DNA from: Planctomycetaceae bacterium
GTDB lineage: Bacteria; Planctomycetota; Phycisphaerae; Phycisphaerales; UBA1924
Assembly: GCA_027487735.1 (NCBI GenBank)
Contig: JAIYDA010000084.1
Span: 1-53,839, forward strand
Direction of reading: 5' to 3'
Length of the DNA stretch: 53,839 bases
Each line of letters opens with the position of its first letter. Position 1 is the stretch's first letter. Both the position numbers and the translations under genes were made by a program. This document shows positions 16,913-25,184 of the stretch, one piece after another. The notes below the pieces were generated by a model. That model was not told the origin of the DNA and did no database searches. It saw only the letters and a program-made list of their open reading frames with translations.

Positions 16913-18040
16913 ATGCGCGCCATCATCACAGGCCAAATCGGCATGGACAAAAAGCCCTACCTCGACGCCGTCTCCCGCTTCGCGGGTGAGCAGGGCGAGG
17001 CCATCAGCATGTTCCACGTGGGCGACCTGATGTATCGCGAAGGGCCCGACGTCCGCCCGGGCAAAATTCTCGACCTGCCCTTAAGCCGCCTCAACAGCCT
17101 CCGCCGCGCCGCCTTCAAGGACGTCATCAACGAGGGCAAAGACGCGAAGAACATGATCGTGAACACCCACGCCACCTTCCGCTGGCGGCACGGGCTCTTC
17201 AGCGCGTTCGACTACGACCAGATCGCCGCCCTCCGCCCCGACGTCTTCATCGCCCTCGTCGACAACATCGAGGTCGTGAGCGACCGCCTGCACCGCGAGC
17301 ACGACATCGACGCGACACTCAAGGACTGCATGGTCTGGCGCGAGGAAGAGATCCTCGCCACGGAGCTCATGAGCAAGGCCATCCCGGGCAGCCAGTTCTA
17401 CATCATGGCCCGCGGGCGCCACGTCAGCACCACCCGCACCATGTTCCGTCTCGTCTGCCGCCCGCAGATGAAGAAGGTCTACCCCAGCTTCCCCATGAGC
17501 CACGTCGTCGACATGCCCGACGTCCTCGCCGAGATCGACGCCTTCCGCGCCAGCCTCGCCGAGCACTTCATCACCTTCGACCCGGGCGACGTGGACGAAA
17601 AACTCCTCCTCGACCGCGCCATCCTCGCCGCCAAGGACGGCAAGGACTACCTCGACGTCACCCCCCACAGCTACGGCGGCAGCAAAACCGCCAGCGGCGC
17701 ACCCATCCGCGTCCGCGTGCGCGAGGTGCTCGACATCGCGGGCGACGTCGACGGCCAGATCTACATGCGCGACTTCAAGCTCGTCGACCAGAGCGACATG
17801 ATCGTCAGCTACATCCCCGAACTGCCGGGCGGCATCCCGGGCCTCTCCAGCGGCGTCGAGCGCGAGCTGCACCACGCCTTCGAGCACACCAAGGAAGTCT
17901 TCGTCGTCTGGAAGCCCAAGAAGGCCCCGAGCCCGTTCATCACCGAGACGGCGACACGAATCTTCAGCAGCACCCACGAAGCCCTGACGTACTTTGAGCA
18001 GAACGGGTACTTTGGGGAGAGAAACCTGTTCGGGCACTAG
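16913..18040 (+). CDS. AdkA-like nucleotide kinase fused to a deoxyribosyltransferase-like domain (conserved hypothetical)
   Basis: 375 residues, cytoplasmic. The N-terminus MRAIITGQIGMDKKPYLD is an atypical P-loop (GQIGMDKK in place of GxxGxGK) like that of archaeal-type adenylate kinases; the following NTHATFRW and FIALVDN motifs also fit that fold. About residues 285-345 (DMIVSYIPELPGGIPGLSSG, then VERELHHAFEH and KEVFVVWKP) resemble the nucleoside 2-deoxyribosyltransferase family, where a Ser/Gly-rich loop and Glu are used. I therefore read it as two nucleotide-handling domains in one chain. I believe this arrangement is common in Planctomycetes, from memory and unverified. No Shine-Dalgarno. 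The enzymatic activity is inferred; it could also be a non-catalytic nucleotide sensor. Confidence 0.75.
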   Translation: MRAIITGQIGMDKKPYLDAVSRFAGEQGEAISMFHVGDLMYREGPDVRPGKILDLPLSRLNSLRRAAFKDVINEGKDAKNMIVNTHATFRWRHGLFSAFDYDQIAALRPDVFIALVDNIEVVSDRLHREHDIDATLKDCMVWREEEILATELMSKAIPGSQFYIMARGRHVSTTRTMFRLVCRPQMKKVYPSFPMSHVVDMPDVLAEIDAFRASLAEHFITFDPGDVDEKLLLDRAILAAKDGKDYLDVTPHSYGGSKTASGAPIRVRVREVLDIAGDVDGQIYMRDFKLVDQSDMIVSYIPELPGGIPGLSSGVERELHHAFEHTKEVFVVWKPKKAPSPFITETATRIFSSTHEALTYFEQNGYFGERNLFGH

Positions 18041-18171
18041 CTCGCTACGTCCGAACACCGGGGCCCGACGCCCAACTCAGGCAAATCCGGCAACCGCCTC
18101 AAGCCGCGCCGCGAACCGGCCCCGGGGCTGGCTCGCTGCGCCGCGAGCCTTCCTCGCACGCAAGGTGACAT

Positions 18172-19029
18172 ATGACTGATAAAGCGACCGACCCGCATGC
18201 AATCGCCCGCGCCCCGAGGCGTTTCGCGCGTGTCATGATGCACACCCGCATGCCCAGCTTGACGCTCACACTCTCCAGCCTCGCGCCCAAAGCACGGCTG
18301 CTCGCCCCCGCATGCCTGCTCTGTGCTAGCCTGTTCTCCGCCAGCTCCGCCCACGCAGCCGTGCTCGAGCTTCAACCCGTCGCCGACAACACGCTCTATG
18401 AAGACCCCCTGGGCAACGCCAGCAACGCCCTGGGCGAGTCGCTGTTTGCGGGCAAGACGCAGACCGAGCTCCTCCGCCGGGGGCTGCTGCGGTTTGACCT
18501 CAGCGCGATCCCAGCGGGCTCTGTGATCGACTCCGTCTCGCTCACCCTGCACTGCACCCGCAGCGTCTCACTCGCCGAGACGGTCTCACTCCATCGCACG
18601 CTCGCAAGCTGGGGCGAGGGCACCTCACTCGCCCTTGGCGCTGGGGGTGGCGGCACGCAGTCCACCGCGAACGACGCCACGTGGCTCCATCGCTTCTATT
18701 CCACCGAAAGCTGGTCAACCCCGGGCGGCGACTTCGCACCTCTCGCCAGCGCCACCACGCTCGTCAGCGGCCTCGGGAGCTATGAATGGACTGGCGATGC
18801 GCTGCGCAGCGACGTGCAAGCCTGGCTCACCAACGCATCTCAGAACTTTGGCTGGACGCTGCTGGGCAACGAAGACCTCATAGGCGGAGCCAAGCGCTTC
18901 GCCTCGCGCGAAAATCTTGACGAGCAAATCCGTCCCCTGTTGCGGGTCGCATACACCATTCCTGCACCATCCACGGGCATGCTCGCGCTGGGCCTCTTCG
19001 CGCTGCGCCGCCGTCGCGCGAAATTCTGA
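18172..19029 (+). CDS. DNRLRE-domain exported protein with PEP-CTERM-like end
   Basis: 285 residues. The start at 18172 has an AAGG Shine-Dalgarno six bases upstream, giving a long n-region before the signal peptide (LLAPACLLCASLFSASSAHA); starts at 18235-18250 give a normal-length signal but lack a ribosome site. The body begins LQPVADNTLYED, the mark of the DNRLRE domain found in extracellular proteins, and goes on with RRGLLRFDLSAIPAGSVID and W-rich blocks. The end APSTGMLALGLFALRRRRAK is a PEP-CTERM-like membrane plus Arg-cluster tail, though it lacks the PEP triplet. No Cys tail. Likely a surface or matrix protein sorted by an exosortase-like enzyme. Confidence 0.85.
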   Translation: MTDKATDPHAIARAPRRFARVMMHTRMPSLTLTLSSLAPKARLLAPACLLCASLFSASSAHAAVLELQPVADNTLYEDPLGNASNALGESLFAGKTQTELLRRGLLRFDLSAIPAGSVIDSVSLTLHCTRSVSLAETVSLHRTLASWGEGTSLALGAGGGGTQSTANDATWLHRFYSTESWSTPGGDFAPLASATTLVSGLGSYEWTGDALRSDVQAWLTNASQNFGWTLLGNEDLIGGAKRFASRENLDEQIRPLLRVAYTIPAPSTGMLALGLFALRRRRAKF

Positions 19030-19161
19030 GTTTGATGCGCCATCGCTCCCGCGCGGCACGTACAAAGCCGGTCGCAACTCTCCGATTCTCGCCCCACTCT
19101 CCAACTGAATAAGCCCGAGCTGAATACCACCCGAGCTCGACAGCACCCGAGGAGCAGCCCC

Positions 19162-20802
19162 ATGCAACACGCCGGCACCTCAGCCCACTCGTTCGCGCAA
19201 ACTGGCTTCGCACAAACTGGCTTCGAGCCGACCGGGCCCGAGCCAACCGCTCACGAGCAAGGCGCCACCGAGCGAGCTGCCACAAGCGACGCGCGCGACC
19301 TCTCTCCGCGCTTGCCCCCAGAGGGGCAGCTCGCCGCCTCTCCAGGCAGGCGTCAGTTGTTGGGCCGCGTGATGGGAGCCGCCGCGATGGCTGGCCTCAT
19401 GCGCACCGCCGCCGCGAGCGACCCCGTGACCCGCGTGCGGGGCGACGTCGACCCCACCGCGCTGCTCGAGAAGCTCGTCGACCGCATCACCTTCGGCGCA
19501 ACGCCCGAAGAGCTCGCGCTCGCCCGCACGCTGGGCTACTTCGGCTACATCGAGTATCACCTCGACCACCTCGCGATCAACGATGCCGCTGCGGACGCAA
19601 AGATCGCTCCCCTCCTCACGCTCACGCAGCCCTACTCCACGCTCACGCCGCAGGCCGCGCAGTTCGTCATCAACGAGCTGGTTGAGGCCGCGATCTACCG
19701 CGCCATCTACAGCAAGCGCCAACTGTTCGAGCGCGTGGTCGAGATGTGGACCGACCACTTCAACATCGACATCCAGACCGCACGCTACTACAAGCCCGCC
19801 GACGATCGCCTCGTCATCCGCGCCAACGCCCTGGGCACCTTCCCCGCCCTCCTCAACGCGAGCGCGCAGAGCCCCGCGATGCTCTACTACCTCAACAACG
19901 ACGTGAGCACCGCGAGCAACCCCAACGAGAACTACGCCCGCGAGCTGATGGAGCTGCACACCCTGGGCGTGAATGGAGGCTACACCCAGACCGACGTACA
20001 GCAAGTCGCCCGCTGCCTCACGGGCTGGACGATCTGGTCCGCCTCAGCCGGCCCCGCGCTCCACGGCACCTTCCGATACAACAACGCCAACCACAACCAG
20101 TCCGCCAAGGTGGTGCTGGGCACGAGCATCCCTGCCAACGGCGGGCAGCAAGACGGCTTCACGGTGCTCAACCTGCTCGCCAACCACCCCAGCACCGCGC
20201 AGTACATCGCGTTCAAGATGTGCCGCCAGTTCCTCGGATACAACGTCGCGCAGGCGATCGTCGATCGTGTCGCCACAACCTACACCGCCACCGGGGGCGA
20301 CATCAAAGCCATGCTGCGCGTCGTGCTGCTGCCCGAGCACATCGCAGCAGCCCAGCCCAAGCTCAAGCGTCCCTTCCACCACTTTGTCTCTGCGATGCGC
20401 CAGACCGGCGCGAACGTCACGAGCACCTCCAACCTGCGCTCGCGCCTCGGCGAGGCAGGGCACATTCCCTTCTCGTGGCTCACGCCCGATGGCTACCCCG
20501 ACAAGGTGGGCCACTGGGGTGGCAACCTCATCGTTCGATGGAACTTCGGCGCCGCGATGATGAACGGCACCACCGGCAGCATCTCGGGCGTCGCGGTCGA
20601 TGCCGCCAGCTTCTTCGCGGGTGCCACCACGACCGACCAGATGATCGCCCGCATTGACGAGCGGCTGTTTGGCTCGCGCATGAACGCGGTGGATCGCGAT
20701 CGCGTGCGGCAATACCTCGCGCAGGCGTCGCCCACACTCACCACGCGCCAGCGCGAGGCAATCGGCATCGCCATCGCCTCCCCCAGCTATCAGTGGTACT
20801 AG
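19162..20802 (+). CDS. DUF1800 family exported protein
   Basis: 546 residues. Opens with a 60-residue Gln/Thr-rich stretch that carries a duplicated 14-residue-like motif (FAQTGFAQTGFEPTG), then a twin-arginine-type signal (GRRQLLGRVMGAAAMAGLM), so probably exported folded. The body contains DUF1800 marks: ITFGATPEELA, VEMWTDHFNI, NENYARELMELHTLGVNGGY with TQTDVQQVARCLTGW, and VSAMRQTGANV with WLTPDGYP. Function of the family is unknown; it is always paired with DUF1501. GAGGAG precedes the ATG. First gene of a three-gene run with the DUF1501 protein (138 bp gap) and a tailed protein. Confidence 0.93.
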   Translation: MQHAGTSAHSFAQTGFAQTGFEPTGPEPTAHEQGATERAATSDARDLSPRLPPEGQLAASPGRRQLLGRVMGAAAMAGLMRTAAASDPVTRVRGDVDPTALLEKLVDRITFGATPEELALARTLGYFGYIEYHLDHLAINDAAADAKIAPLLTLTQPYSTLTPQAAQFVINELVEAAIYRAIYSKRQLFERVVEMWTDHFNIDIQTARYYKPADDRLVIRANALGTFPALLNASAQSPAMLYYLNNDVSTASNPNENYARELMELHTLGVNGGYTQTDVQQVARCLTGWTIWSASAGPALHGTFRYNNANHNQSAKVVLGTSIPANGGQQDGFTVLNLLANHPSTAQYIAFKMCRQFLGYNVAQAIVDRVATTYTATGGDIKAMLRVVLLPEHIAAAQPKLKRPFHHFVSAMRQTGANVTSTSNLRSRLGEAGHIPFSWLTPDGYPDKVGHWGGNLIVRWNFGAAMMNGTTGSISGVAVDAASFFAGATTTDQMIARIDERLFGSRMNAVDRDRVRQYLAQASPTLTTRQREAIGIAIASPSYQWY

Positions 20803-20939
20803 CCCGTGATATGAACCCCCGTGATATGAACAAGTGATGCAGGCCAGTGGCCCGCGCAGCACGCCACGCCAGCCCGCACGCTTCACGCCTTTCCCCGCCG
20901 CCCACCCCCATCGCCCGTCTTGCCTCGCAGAGGAGCATC

Positions 20940-22250
20940 ATGCAAAGCCCACACCAAGACAATCCCACGCCGCTCGCCAGCGCAGGCTGCACCGAGTATC
21001 AGCAGTTGTCGCGCAGGTCCTTCTTGCAGGCAAGCACCGGGCTCGCGGCCTTTCTCGCCGCCCACGCCTGGGTGCCGCGCGTCGCCTACGCCCAGGAATA
21101 CCGCGGCGGCATGCGCGACGTCATCATCTCCATCTACCTGCGCGGAGCCGCCGACGCGCTCTCGATCTGCGCACCATACTTCGAGAATCAGTACTACACC
21201 CGCCGCCCCACCATCGCCCTCGCACGCCCGGACTCTGGCCTTCCCAACCGCCTCACCGCGCTCGACGATCGCTTCGGCATCCCGCCCGCGATGATGGGCC
21301 TGCACCCGGCATACCTCGATGGCAAGTTGCTGTTCGTGCACGCCTGCGGCAGCACCGACCCAAGCCGCAGCCACTTCGAGGCCCAGCGATTCATGGAGGT
21401 AGGCAAGCCGCGCGACCCCGCGCTCGGTTCGGGCTGGCTGGGGCGACACCTCTCCACGGTGCTGCCCATGGTGCCGGGCAGCGTGCTGCGAGGCGTGGGC
21501 ATCATGCCGGGCCTCGCGCAGACGCTGCTGGGCGGGCCACAAACACTGCCCATCAGCAACCTCGACACCTTCGGCATCACGGGCAGCAGCGCCACGCTCG
21601 CAGGCCGGCGCGACGCGATCGACGACATGTACGTCGCGACCACCGACCCGCTGCGCGCCACCGCCGCAGCGACGCTGCAAACCATCGACGTGCTCGATGC
21701 CATCAACTTCGCAAACTACGCCCCCGCCAACGGCGCGGTCTATCCCACGGGCTCGTTTGGCAACGCGATGAAGTCCGCCGCCGCACTCGTGCGGGCGCAG
21801 GTGGGCGTCGAGGCGATCGCCGTCGACCTGGGCGGGTGGGACACGCACGACAACCAAGGCCCTGCGACGGGCGGCATGGCCACGCTGATGGCCAACCTCG
21901 CCAACACCCTCGGCGCGTTCTACCGCGACATCGTCGCGGGCAACGGGCCCAACGTCTCGATCGTCGTCATGTCCGAGTTTGGACGCCGCCTGCAAGAGAA
22001 CGGCAGCCAGGGCACCGACCACGGGCACGGCAGCGTGATGATGGTCATCGGGCAGCAGGTTGCGGGCGGGCGCGTGCTCACGCAGTGGCCCGGGCTCGAT
22101 GCGGGCAACCTCTTCCAAGGCCTCGACCTCGACGTGACGACCGACTATCGCGACATCCTTGCGGAGATCGTGTCGTCGCGCGCGGGCAATCAGAACCTCA
22201 GCACTGTCTTTCCGGATTACACGCCCACCATGCGAGGAGTGTTTGCATGA
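20940..22250 (+). CDS. DUF1501 family exported protein
   Basis: 436 residues, start set by the AGGAG Shine-Dalgarno six bases upstream. A twin-arginine signal (SRRSFLQASTGLAAFLAAHA) leads to a sulfatase/alkaline-phosphatase-like fold: IISIYLRGAADALSICAPY, HACGSTDPSRSHFEAQRFME, VDLGGWDTHDNQG, SEFGRRLQENGSQGTDHGHG. These correspond to the metal and nucleophile positions of the DUF1501 family, whose substrate is unknown. The stop overlaps the start of the next gene (ATGA), so the DUF1501 and the tailed protein are coupled. DUF1800 lies upstream, the usual partner. Confidence 0.94.
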   Translation: MQSPHQDNPTPLASAGCTEYQQLSRRSFLQASTGLAAFLAAHAWVPRVAYAQEYRGGMRDVIISIYLRGAADALSICAPYFENQYYTRRPTIALARPDSGLPNRLTALDDRFGIPPAMMGLHPAYLDGKLLFVHACGSTDPSRSHFEAQRFMEVGKPRDPALGSGWLGRHLSTVLPMVPGSVLRGVGIMPGLAQTLLGGPQTLPISNLDTFGITGSSATLAGRRDAIDDMYVATTDPLRATAAATLQTIDVLDAINFANYAPANGAVYPTGSFGNAMKSAAALVRAQVGVEAIAVDLGGWDTHDNQGPATGGMATLMANLANTLGAFYRDIVAGNGPNVSIVVMSEFGRRLQENGSQGTDHGHGSVMMVIGQQVAGGRVLTQWPGLDAGNLFQGLDLDVTTDYRDILAEIVSSRAGNQNLSTVFPDYTPTMRGVFA

Positions 22251-23263
22251 AGACGTCAAACTGCACGCCCGTGAACACGCCAGTGATCGCGAAGCTCTTC
22301 GCCTGCGCCGCCCTGCTCGCCTCGTGCGTGCCAGCTCTCGCCCAGACCGCGCTGCTGAGCAATGGCTCCGCCAACCCAGGCGTGCCCGCGCTCGACGAGG
22401 TGGCCCTCACAGGCAACAACACACCCGCCCCGGGCGCAGCCGCCTGGAGTGAAGTGGCAAGCGCAGGCACCTTCGCGGGCAACGCGCTCGCTGGCGTCGC
22501 CTGCGGTCGCGACGCGAGCGATCTTGCGGGGGGCCTGCGCGTGAGCGACGACTTTGTCGTGCCGCAAGGCGAGACCTGGAACCTCTCCAGCATCGAGTGC
22601 TTCGCGTACCAGCAGGGCAGCGCGCTCTCGCTCAGTGGCGCGACGCTGCGCATCTGGAATGGCCCGCCCGGCGCACCGGGGAGCGTCGTGCTGTTTGGCG
22701 ACGCCTCGACCAATCGCCTGCAGAGCGTGCAGGCGACCTCCACGTATCGCGTCTTCACCACCACCGTCGGCCCCACCATCACCTCGCCCGACACCTCACG
22801 CCGCGTGCACCGCGTGGCCCTCGCCGCGAGCATTTCGCTCACCGCAGGCACGTACTGGCTCGATTGGCAGTTGCAGCCCGCGGTCGCTGGCACGCTGGTG
22901 TATGCCGTGCCCGTCACCGTCGCGGGCGTGCGGACCCTTCCAGCATGGAACGCCCGCCAACTCGCCGATGGCGCGTGGATGGGCGTGCTCGACACAGGCA
23001 AGCCCGATGTCTCCATCGACGCTGCGCAGGACATCGCCTTCATCGTCTCGGGCACCTCGGTGGTCGGCTGCGACAGCATCGACTTCAACCAGGACACGCT
23101 CTTTCCTGACGACCAAGACCTCGTCGACCTGCTCACCGTCCTCGCGGGCGGCGCGTGCAGCACGGGCACGTGCAGCGACATCGACTTCAACAACGATGGG
23201 CTCTTTCCGGATGACACGGATCTCATCGCGTTCCTGAGTGTGCTGGCTGGCGGGCCATGCTGA
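22247..23263 (+). CDS. Secreted protein with Cys-bracketed tail, last gene of DUF1800-DUF1501 operon (tailed protein 5)
   Basis: 338 residues, beginning inside the stop codon of the DUF1501 gene (ATGA overlap). Signal peptide ends near VPALAQ. The body (about 30-270) has the pattern of a secreted beta-sandwich with anchoring features: GLRVSDDFVVPQGETWNL, LRIWNGPPGAPGSVVLFG, LTAGTYWLDWQLQP; similar bodies occur in uncharacterised planctomycete secretome proteins. Residues 275-338 are the double tail, linker STGT, final residue Cys; the first unit has FNQDTLF, with Thr for Gly. Its tail DNA is nearly identical over about 65 bp to that of the gene at 28815. Confidence 0.88.
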   Translation: MKTSNCTPVNTPVIAKLFACAALLASCVPALAQTALLSNGSANPGVPALDEVALTGNNTPAPGAAAWSEVASAGTFAGNALAGVACGRDASDLAGGLRVSDDFVVPQGETWNLSSIECFAYQQGSALSLSGATLRIWNGPPGAPGSVVLFGDASTNRLQSVQATSTYRVFTTTVGPTITSPDTSRRVHRVALAASISLTAGTYWLDWQLQPAVAGTLVYAVPVTVAGVRTLPAWNARQLADGAWMGVLDTGKPDVSIDAAQDIAFIVSGTSVVGCDSIDFNQDTLFPDDQDLVDLLTVLAGGACSTGTCSDIDFNNDGLFPDDTDLIAFLSVLAGGPC

Positions 23264-23680
23264 GCGCGCAGGGCGTGCGCGCGGTCGCGTCGTTCGCGAG
23301 CTGCTGAGCGGCTTGCTGTGAGTGGCTTTGGGTGGCTGGCTTCCTGCTTCTGACCAGGCGTGGGCGCGATGTGCCGAGCGCGGACGAGGGTCCGCGCGTG
23401 GTCCGTGGGACGCGCCACGAGTCAGCGGTGCGCGGGCCATTGGCTTTGAGCATGCTGGTGCATGCCCTGCCTTTGGCTCACGCAACGCGGGGCTTTGCAA
23501 GGCACTCCCTTTGCGTCGGCAATTGCCCCGATTCCATCCTTGCTTTGTGAGAGCAAGCCCACGGAACGGTTGAGGTCGCTGTCGGCTGGGGAATGTGCAG
23601 AGCCTTCGGAAGGAGAGTGGTTTGGGCCGGTTTGTGCGCGCGCGGTGGCGGAGGGAGAGTGGCAGAGTGGCGAAGTGGCG
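23264..23680. other. Intergenic region downstream of the DUF1800-DUF1501 operon
   Basis: About 420 bp without a gene I can support. Several frames stay open because of high GC, none with family features. It ends with imperfect GTGGC-type repeats (about 23655-23690) leading into the 116-bp element. No terminator hairpin was clear. Confidence 0.5.
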
Positions 23681-23796
23681 GGGTGGCAAAGTGCGGTTTT
23701 TTGCTTGATTTTGTGGTATTTTTGGGGTGGCTGGGAGGGGAACGTTTTTTTGTCTTTGCCACGGTGTGCGCGCGGGTTTTGGAGCCACGGCGCGCG
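23681..23796 (+). repeat. 116-bp duplicated intergenic element, copy 1
   Basis: Nearly the same sequence (about 93% by eye, 7-8 substitutions and one indel) is at 25001-25116. It has a G-rich half, runs of T (seven T at 23744-23751), and ends with GCCACGGTGTGCGCGCG repeated in short form as GCCACGGCGCGCGC. It lies 22 bp upstream of the gene at 23819, so it may carry its leader or promoter. Confidence 0.85.
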
Positions 23797-23818
23797 CTGG
23801 GCGTTATGCTTCAAAGTC

Positions 23819-24799
23819 ATGCAGCGGCGCCCACGCATTCATTGCATTTTGGCGGCGAGGGCTCCGATTGCGCTGGTGATTTGGCGCGCATCGGGTTGGA
23901 CGCATCTCTTACGGTGGCGTGTGGACGACGACAGGCTGGAGCATGGGGCCTGGATGCGCAAGCGGATTGTCGTGTACAAGTCGGACATTTCGGAAGATGG
24001 CGATTTGTGCAGCATTCGGCTGGATGGGGTGTTTGAGCCCGACGAGTGGGCGGCGCTGAACGAGCCTTGGGGAAAGCCGGCGGGGAGTGGAGTCTGGACG
24101 GAAGAGCGGCGCTCTTGGGAAGAAGGCACGCCCTTCAGCGCGGGACCACGTGAGCGCTTTGAGAGTGGGAAGTGGGTGTCGTATAGCGTGGTATCGCGCG
24201 CACCGTGGTTGCGACCTTTGTGGGCGCGGGACGAGGAAGGAGCTTGGGGCGGAGGCTTTTGCTTTGACAATGGAGAGCTCGCGTGCACGCTGGGCGATGC
24301 GCGCGAGATTGATGCGGGCGGAAGGAAGCTCTTGCTTCGAGAGATGGATTCTGCGTATCACTTGCGGGATTTGCGGCGAGGGTGGAGCGAGGATCGGGAC
24401 GCGGTGGTTGACTCGTCGACGAGAGGAATCCGCGCGATTGGCGATGTGTCGCACGGGGTGTTGACGAAAGTCAGCGGCGTGCATGGGTGGACGATGCGAT
24501 GTCTGCGGCTGAAATGGACGCACTCGGGGCGGTCGCCGTTCAGTGGTGGTGAGAGTCGCAGCGTCTGTGAGTACTCGATCGCTCCGCCTGCGGGGGCGTC
24601 GCGGGTGATCTTGGATGCTGTTTGGGCGGATTGGGGGCCAAACGGGCAGTTGCTGGTGGCCACGCGGAGTGGGCGGGTGCAGCGGTGGGAGGTTGTGGGT
24701 GAGAGAGTGGTGATGCGGTTTGAGGAGAACTTGGCGGGGCTGGAGCCGAGGCAAGTGGAGACGCCTGAGTGGGCGAGGGGGTGGGGTGAGCGCGAGTGA
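23819..24799 (+). CDS. Conserved hypothetical protein (MxRRPRxHC family)
   Basis: 326 residues from ATG; longer upstream reading is not supported. It starts MQRRPRIHCILAARAPIALV and continues with a W-rich beta pattern (HLLRWRVDDDRLEHGAWMRK, then DISEDGDLCSI). I recall this start and the RW-D-D-x(4)-G-W-x(5)-R pattern from an unnamed family with many members in Planctomycetes and some other bacteria; that is memory, not search. The rest looks like a beta-propeller-like repeat with W-rich strands (VSGVHGWTMRCLRL, VWADWGPNGQLLVA). No signal. Base composition is purine-rich relative to neighbours. The stop lies inside the first unit of a 12-bp tandem repeat. Confidence 0.7.
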   Translation: MQRRPRIHCILAARAPIALVIWRASGWTHLLRWRVDDDRLEHGAWMRKRIVVYKSDISEDGDLCSIRLDGVFEPDEWAALNEPWGKPAGSGVWTEERRSWEEGTPFSAGPRERFESGKWVSYSVVSRAPWLRPLWARDEEGAWGGGFCFDNGELACTLGDAREIDAGGRKLLLREMDSAYHLRDLRRGWSEDRDAVVDSSTRGIRAIGDVSHGVLTKVSGVHGWTMRCLRLKWTHSGRSPFSGGESRSVCEYSIAPPAGASRVILDAVWADWGPNGQLLVATRSGRVQRWEVVGERVVMRFEENLAGLEPRQVETPEWARGWGERE

Positions 24800-24827
24800 A
24801 GCCGCGAGTGAAGCCGCGAGTGAAGCT
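24792..24827. repeat. 12-bp tandem repeat (GCGAGTGAAGCC)3
   Basis: Three consecutive units, the last ending in T. The stop codon TGA of the preceding gene sits in the first unit, so the repeat spans a gene end. Confidence 0.85.
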
Positions 24828-25000
24828 GGGTTCGCATGGAGGGCGTTGAGCCCTCGATGCGAAGGCAGGGTTGGACAACCAGGGACACACGTGTGCAGAG
24901 ACAATGCGGATGGGTGCAGGGGGCATTCGCCGCGAAGTCGGTCGGGGCTGGTTTGAGTGCTCGGGTGTTTTGGTTGGCCGACTTCACGGGCACGGGGCGG
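24828..25000. other. Intergenic region between 23819 gene and repeat copy 2
   Basis: Together with the repeats on both sides this forms the 385-bp gap before the gene at 25185. It has no supported gene and no clear promoter; it is GC-rich and open in several frames. After repeat copy 2 (25001-25116) a CT-rich leader (25141-25180) runs to the next start. Confidence 0.45.
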
Positions 25001-25116
25001 GGTGGAAAAGTGCGGTTGTTTGCTTGGTTTTGTGGTATTTTGGGGGTGGCTGGGAGGGGAAGGATTTTTTTGTTTTTGCCACGGTGTGCGCGCGGTTTTT
25101 GGAGCCACGGCGCGCG
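25001..25116 (+). repeat. 116-bp duplicated intergenic element, copy 2
   Basis: Second copy of the element at 23681. It ends 68 bp before the start of the tailed protein at 25185. In both copies the distance to the next plus-strand gene is short and the orientation is the same, which argues for a shared leader or promoter-like role, or for a mobile repeat that inserts before genes. Confidence 0.85.
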
Positions 25117-25184
25117 GTCGCGGGCTTGCGGCGAGCATCGTCCCGCTCGCCGTTCCCCGTTCCCCGCTCCCTCTATCCTTGTTC

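Noticed and set aside
17081-18058. Minus-strand open frame opposite the 16913 gene
   Set aside because: Asp/Val/Leu/Gly-rich antisense pattern without start signal or domain.
23478-23762. Minus-strand frame in repeat copy 1 whose peptide resembles one in copy 2 (PPSHP-NTTK pattern)
   Set aside because: The similarity follows from DNA identity of the repeat; the reading frames differ at the ends, no start signal is seen, and indels between copies are not in multiples of three.
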